From assembly GCA_027886175.1 (NCBI GenBank), contig JAJNNQ010000024.1, positions 2,340,001-2,404,000 on the forward strand: DNA of 64,000 bases. The letters run 5' to 3'. Shown here one piece after another: positions 59,347 through 64,000 of the stretch. The position numbers were made by a program, and so were the translations under genes. Numbering within the stretch: position 1 is the stretch's first letter; every line of letters starts with the position of its first letter. This DNA is from Phylloscopus collybita (lineage: Eukaryota > Chordata > Aves > Passeriformes > Phylloscopidae). The notes below the pieces were generated by a model. It was not told where the DNA came from. It did no database searches and worked only from the letters and a program-made list of their open reading frames with translations.

Positions 59347-61033
59347 GTTGAGCCAGAAATGCCACCAAAAAAACCCTCAGGTGGCTGAGCCACTGTTGTT
59401 GGGCATGAACACTTATACAGAGCTGTGCCTGCATCTAATCCAGCCCTGACAAAATATTTAGCAATATTCTCTGGACACTTCTGCCTTGACAGCCTAGAAA
59501 ATTCAAGCCAGAAATACAAAAGATGTAGCTGAGCAAGGGAGTGTGGCTGAAGCACAAACCCCAGCATCGGCCAACAAAACAGACCTAGAGACAGACTGCA
59601 GCCAGAGCTTCTAAGAGGAAAAGTATTCCCCTCTGTGGAAATTTTAAGAGGAATTCCAGGAAAGGGAGAAACTGGTCATAAGAGAAAAGCTGGCCCAGCT
59701 GGGCAGCTGCATGATACACACAGGGGCCTCAGGTCAGGTTAGTGGGGTCAGAATGTAGGAGGAAGCACTAACTCAGTGCTAATTAAGGCTCTCCTGCACT
59801 TTGTTACCTTCCCATACATGATTATGTGGAGCATATATACATTGTAATTGTCATTGACCTCTGAGAAAACATAAGACTCTCCCAGTCGTACAAATTTATT
59901 TGTCCCTGTGACAAATAAATTCACAGGCGATGCAGTTGTCTCACAGTATAAGCCCCACAGTGAGAAGTGACTAATTAATCCCTCTGTTTTTAATGTGGGC
60001 ATCTCTCATAACATCAGATAAGGAAACCTTCACCTTTCATTGCTGAAATGTGAATATCAGAGAGGAAGGTGTGGACAAGTGTACCTTGGATTAACCTGCC
60101 ACTTATTAACCACCACCAGCCACGCTCTGAGCCCTTCTGGAAAAGTCCTGGGCAGCTGATGGCCACACTTGCCATAGTCATAGTACTGTTGGCAATCAAA
60201 CCCATTGATTTTAAAAAATGGCTCACAAGTGTCTTTATGATTACAGTAATACATCTTCCAACTTAGACTCTGCATTCTGCTAAAAAAATAAATAAGACTG
60301 CAGCTTCCATCTGGTTTGGCACGGAAACGTCTGACAAAGTGCTGTTATTTCACAGACACTACCCCCTCCCTTATCTGTGTCCACTTAATCTACTGCTCTT
60401 TTAATTCCATTTACATTTCTAATAATTTTGATGTCAGTTTGACAGATATGATAGCTTGGTCATTAGCTAAAAAATACAACAAGACTTGTCCCAAACGCAG
60501 CGAATTCCAGTTTTATCACATGCAGAGCTGTCAGTTTGGTTTGGTACACTTATCTCTGGTGTTGGTTGAAGTGAAACACTGAATATTTAATTAACCAAAA
60601 GAACTGTGGGAATGCACTTTTTTTTTTTTTTTTTGTCATATAACAAGCAATTTCCCATCTTTTAATAGTTGGCATGCATTTTGTGCAGCTTTGCACTTTT
60701 AGAAATAGAAAGGAAGTGATAGGTTTTGAGAGAGACACAGAATGGTACCTGAGATTGAGTGCTAAAGATGGGCAAAACATTTTTACTGAAGCTGTAATAG
60801 GCAAAAGCACTCAAGGCAGAGTTCTGACCTGAAGAGAAGCCTTTCCCTGTATCTGTTAATTATTTTTATAAAGCTGTGTCAGTGATCTGCTGCTCTGTGT
60901 TAGATGGAGGATGAGGAGATGGAGTGCAGGAGGAGGGGTTGCTTCTAAGGTTTGCCCCTCTAGTGCTCTGCAGGTCTTCAGTACTGAGAAGAAAGGGATT
61001 CCAAGTATAATCTTAAACATGAGTCTAGGGAAG
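59347..61033. other. unique DNA
   Basis: About 1.7 kb with no gene recognised. A T run lies at 60619-60636. Confidence 0.5.
59893..59921. repeat. perfect inverted repeat, 12-bp arms, 5-nt spacer
   Basis: Arms 59893-59904 ('aatttatttgtc') and 59910-59921 are exact reverse complements around 'cctgt'. Confidence 0.92.
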
Positions 61034-61190
61034 CACAGAATCATGGAATCACAGAATGGTTTGGATTCAAAGAGACCCCCCTAACATGGGCCACTTCCCA
61101 CTAGACCAGGTTGATCCAAGCCCCATCCACCTGTTCCTGAACACTTCCAGGGATGGGACATCCACAGGAGTGAGGCAGCTGTTCATGGGA
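61034..61190 (-). mobile_element. CR1 LINE, 3' end fragment
   Basis: 'cacagaatcatggaatcaca' and 'gaatggtttggattcaaaga', then 'cactagaccaggttgatcca' and 'aacacttccagggatgggac', are the reverse complement of the CR1 end. Similarity fades after about 61167-61190. The GC-rich sequence to about 61520 is not recognised. Confidence 0.92.
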
Positions 61191-62444
61191 TCCACTTCCA
61201 GCATCCCATAACTGGTGGCTATCCAGAGAGGAGCATCCACGTCCCAGCCCTGCTCAGAGCCCAGGGCAAGGGGAGCCCTACCCTCCTCACTCCCAGGGTT
61301 TGAGGGGTTGCAGGTCTGAATCCATTCTCTCTCTCAAAAAGACAATTCCAACGTGTGCCATGGCTGACGTGCCCAGCCACCAGGACAGCCAGGGGTGCAG
61401 TGCCCCATTCTCAGAGGAAATCTGATCTCCCTCAGGATATCCAGGCAGAGGAGCCAGGCAGGACTGGCTTCCTGTCCAAAAGCCTGTAGCCCAGAGCTGT
61501 GAGTGAGTGCTCAAGCTGGAACTTGTTCTTGGTGTGTGTAGTGTAAATCAACAGGGGATGGTCTACAACAATCTGTAGCACACAATTTATGCTTTCATGG
61601 GCTTTTATCTTTCTAGTTCCCTAAGGTCATGGAGTAATTGCAGGTAATTATTGCAGAGATTATTATCTAATTCATTCTGGGAGTCTACCTGACAGATATT
61701 ATTCATTTAGCCAATGAGCATGGCCAAATTTAATTCCTATCTGGTCTCAGTTCAGACTTCAAAATAAAATAGTGATTCCACAATTCTTTATGCTACTGGC
61801 AAGGTGCTGAGAAAATTGATGTGGATAAAATGCCTGTGTTTAGCAAAATTATGAACATGCTTTATTTAACTTTAAAATTAACCGAATTAACATTAAAACT
61901 CAATGAATATAGTCACACTGAGGTTTTAGAATTAACAAGGATGAAACTGTATTTAATTTTTGACTCTTGAAGGCAGAAATAATATTACATTTATCTAAGT
62001 CTTTTCTATTTCTGTCTCAGGCATTCAGGTCATTTTGGACACTTTCCTTACAATCTGTCTTTTTACTTTTTTTCTCAAGAAAGTATTTACTTTGTGGAAG
62101 ACATTCTTATCTAAAAGTGAAACCAAAAATTATATTACAACAGCCATTTTGACTCTTATTTCTAAGATGATTGATTGGTTTGGCTTTTGAACCAATGAGT
62201 TTACTAAATGTAAACAATAATTGAATCTATTTTAACAGCTGTCTAATTATTTATGTGAGAACTATTTTGGATGACTCAGAAATGTTTACTTAGAACTCTT
62301 AGGACGTGCTAGGCTTTTCTTTTTTCTGATTACAATTGTTTCATTGGAAAATAATTCCTTCCTTTCATGGACATAAAGGCTACCCCAAATTATCCTTTTG
62401 CACCTCAACTATGAAATGATATTGAATTTAGAAGTGTTTTAACA
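61191..62444. other. unrecognised DNA, GC-rich first third
   Basis: 61191-61520 is GC-richer than its surroundings and may be an unrecognised repeat attached to the CR1. 61560-62440 is AT-rich with no gene. Confidence 0.4.
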
Positions 62445-62568
62445 CCCTTCCTTCCTTCCTTCCTTCCTTCCTTCCTTCCTTCCTTCCTTCCTTCCTTCCT
62501 TCCTTCCTTCCTTCCTTCCTTCCTTCCTTCCTTCCTTCCTTCCTTCCTTCCTTCCTTCCTTCCTTCCC
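62445..62568 (+). repeat. (TTCC)n microsatellite
   Basis: About 30 uninterrupted TTCC units, the third long pyrimidine-only tract on the plus strand. A short degenerate continuation occurs at 62580-62590. Confidence 0.98.
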
Positions 62569-64000
62569 TTTTGAATTATATCCTTCCTTTCCTTTTGTTT
62601 TATATATATCCTGATTAAAAATTATAATTTTGATTTAAATTACCAAGATTCCCGAAGTAACTGGGAGGCAATTCCAAATGACAATTTTTGCAGCATTGAT
62701 ACGTATTTGGGAATACTCTTGGAAGCACGCTATTACTTACCTGTTTTACCAATTAATAAATTAAATATTTAGTAAATAGTCACGTAGGATATGACCTGGA
62801 AAAGCCACCTCAGTCTCTGCTTTCTTTGTAACACAAGTAGCACAACAGTGGAGTGGACAGGACAACACTTGTCAGGTTTTACTCACTGAGTAGAACACGG
62901 CGCTCTCCTGTCCCAGTTTACAAAACACCAAACAAAACCTCAGTTGCAGTGGATTAAAAAATCAAGACACTTTGCTCAGATGCAGTGGTTCACTAAACCC
63001 AGCATTTCCTGGCTCCCCACCCCACCCAGGGCCTTTCTGACGCGCACAAACGCGCGTGAGCCCACCGTCCTTCCCAACCTCATCTCTTCGCCACTGTCAG
63101 TGAAATCCTACCCCAAACTGTGGCTCCTTGGCACCTTTCCATTCCTTGGGGAATGTGTCTTGCTTGTGCAAGCTCCCTGTCATCTAAAAAAAGGAGCTCC
63201 AGCCCCAGAGGCTGCAAGTTTCAGCAAGCAATGCTCCATTTTGGGTTCTGTAAGGCAGGTATTTACTGTACCTGTTCCACTCGAGAGCCAAGCATTCTGC
63301 TGGAGCGCAACCTTTGCTCCTGCCCTGATTTATTTTTCTCTTTTTTCCATGCTTCCCTTGTGTTTGAAGGGAGTAGGGGGTTCTCTGGCTACAATTTTTT
63401 GCCAATTTTCACATCCAAAGCTCAGTGAGCAAAACCTGCAGACCACGTTGGTTTCCAAGAGTTTTAACAGAGAAGTTTTTCTCTTCCCCTCAAGCTTGGT
63501 GCTTTGCACACTCAAAGCTGTGTTCCCTTTCCACCCACATCCATGCTCTGAGGCATTGCCTTTAAAACCTATGCAACCTGTAGATAATCTATATTATATG
63601 TGTACTGTAAAAAAATATTCCATTAATAACATCCTCCATGATGAAGAGAGAGAGTTTTAAAGTGGCTAAAGTGTTTAAAAAATATCTTGTCTCTAAGCTC
63701 CTTTTATTGTCACTAGACAAGAAAATACAATCCTGTATTAGCTCTACTTTTGAAGGAACTTCTCTGTCTCCACTGACTGTACCCTCCCTTTCCTTCTTTA
63801 GTACTGAAATATTGAATTTTTTTTCTTTCCATTTTAGAATAGAAATAAACTGTGAATCTTCTAAATGCCTCACATCTGGTTTTTGGAGAAAGACATGTTC
63901 TAGTGACAGGTTATGAGGAGCTGATCCAAAGGGACAGGGATGTCTCTCTCCTATTCTGCCACCTTACATTTCAAAATTATGCATGATCAGCATCCCAAAA
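62569..64000. other. unique DNA with the longest open frame of the window
   Basis: A plus-strand frame of 238 codons (62944-63660) is the longest in the window. Its predicted product has no recognisable domain, signal peptide or repeat pattern, contains many C, F, L and P residues in a way typical of translated non-coding DNA, and is overlapped by open frames in other registers. Left uncalled as a gene. No transposon recognised. Confidence 0.45.

Noticed and set aside
62944..63660. 238-codon plus-strand open frame, longest in the window
   Set aside because: No known domain, no splice or promoter context, composition typical of translated non-coding DNA. Not called without transcript or conservation evidence.

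Overview
The window looks like non-coding nuclear DNA from a bird, most likely a songbird. It is AT-rich. It carries at least a dozen pieces of CR1 LINE, recognised by the 3' end in which a block close to 'ggtcccttccaacccaaacc' is followed by 'attctatgattctatg'. It also has one tRNA-Ile-derived SINE with a CR1-like tail, the architecture of the TguSINE1 family known from zebra finch and other passerines. No bacterial-type gene organisation, rRNA, functional tRNA or CRISPR array is present. I see no intact protein-coding gene. Nearly all open frames of 60-240 codons are chance frames, read through simple repeats, or lie in transposon relics. The window could be a gene desert or a large intron; the sequence alone does not decide.

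Layout. 1-3040: unique AT-rich DNA. 3040-6900: a 29-bp direct repeat about 450 bp apart, a hexanucleotide microsatellite, three plus-strand CR1 copies and the SINE. 6900-12400: mostly unique DNA with a G-free A/C tract, a 230-bp homopyrimidine tract, a perfect 33-bp tandem duplication and a second pyrimidine tract. 12400-28100: unique DNA with a (CAA)n tract, a CR1 copy at 17.8-18.2 kb, a 71-bp tandem duplication near 19.9 kb, a perfect 24-bp-arm palindrome at 22.46 kb and short CR1 ends. 28100-37500: mostly unique, with a CpG-denser patch at 32.2-32.6 kb, a second G-poor A/C tract and a 51-bp tandem duplication. 37500-42500: a poly(T) tract with AATAAA on the minus strand (possible retrocopy tail) and a 186-bp segment present twice. 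42571-43068: a decayed CR1 reverse-transcriptase segment on the minus strand. 46850-50080: a 230-bp duplicated segment whose first copy is bracketed by two perfect inverted repeats. 52250-54130: a minus-strand CR1 split by about 1.45 kb of CpG-rich, LTR/ERV-like DNA. 57386-57628: a candidate but frame-disrupted terminal exon. 59-64 kb: CR1 ends, a 12-bp-arm palindrome and a long (TTCC)n tract.

No genes are seen acting together. The most interesting signals are mutational: perfect short-spacer palindromes, short local and dispersed duplications, a nested insertion, and strand-biased simple repeats. No new gene system is supported. Family assignments rest on recognising consensus motifs by eye, not on database searches.
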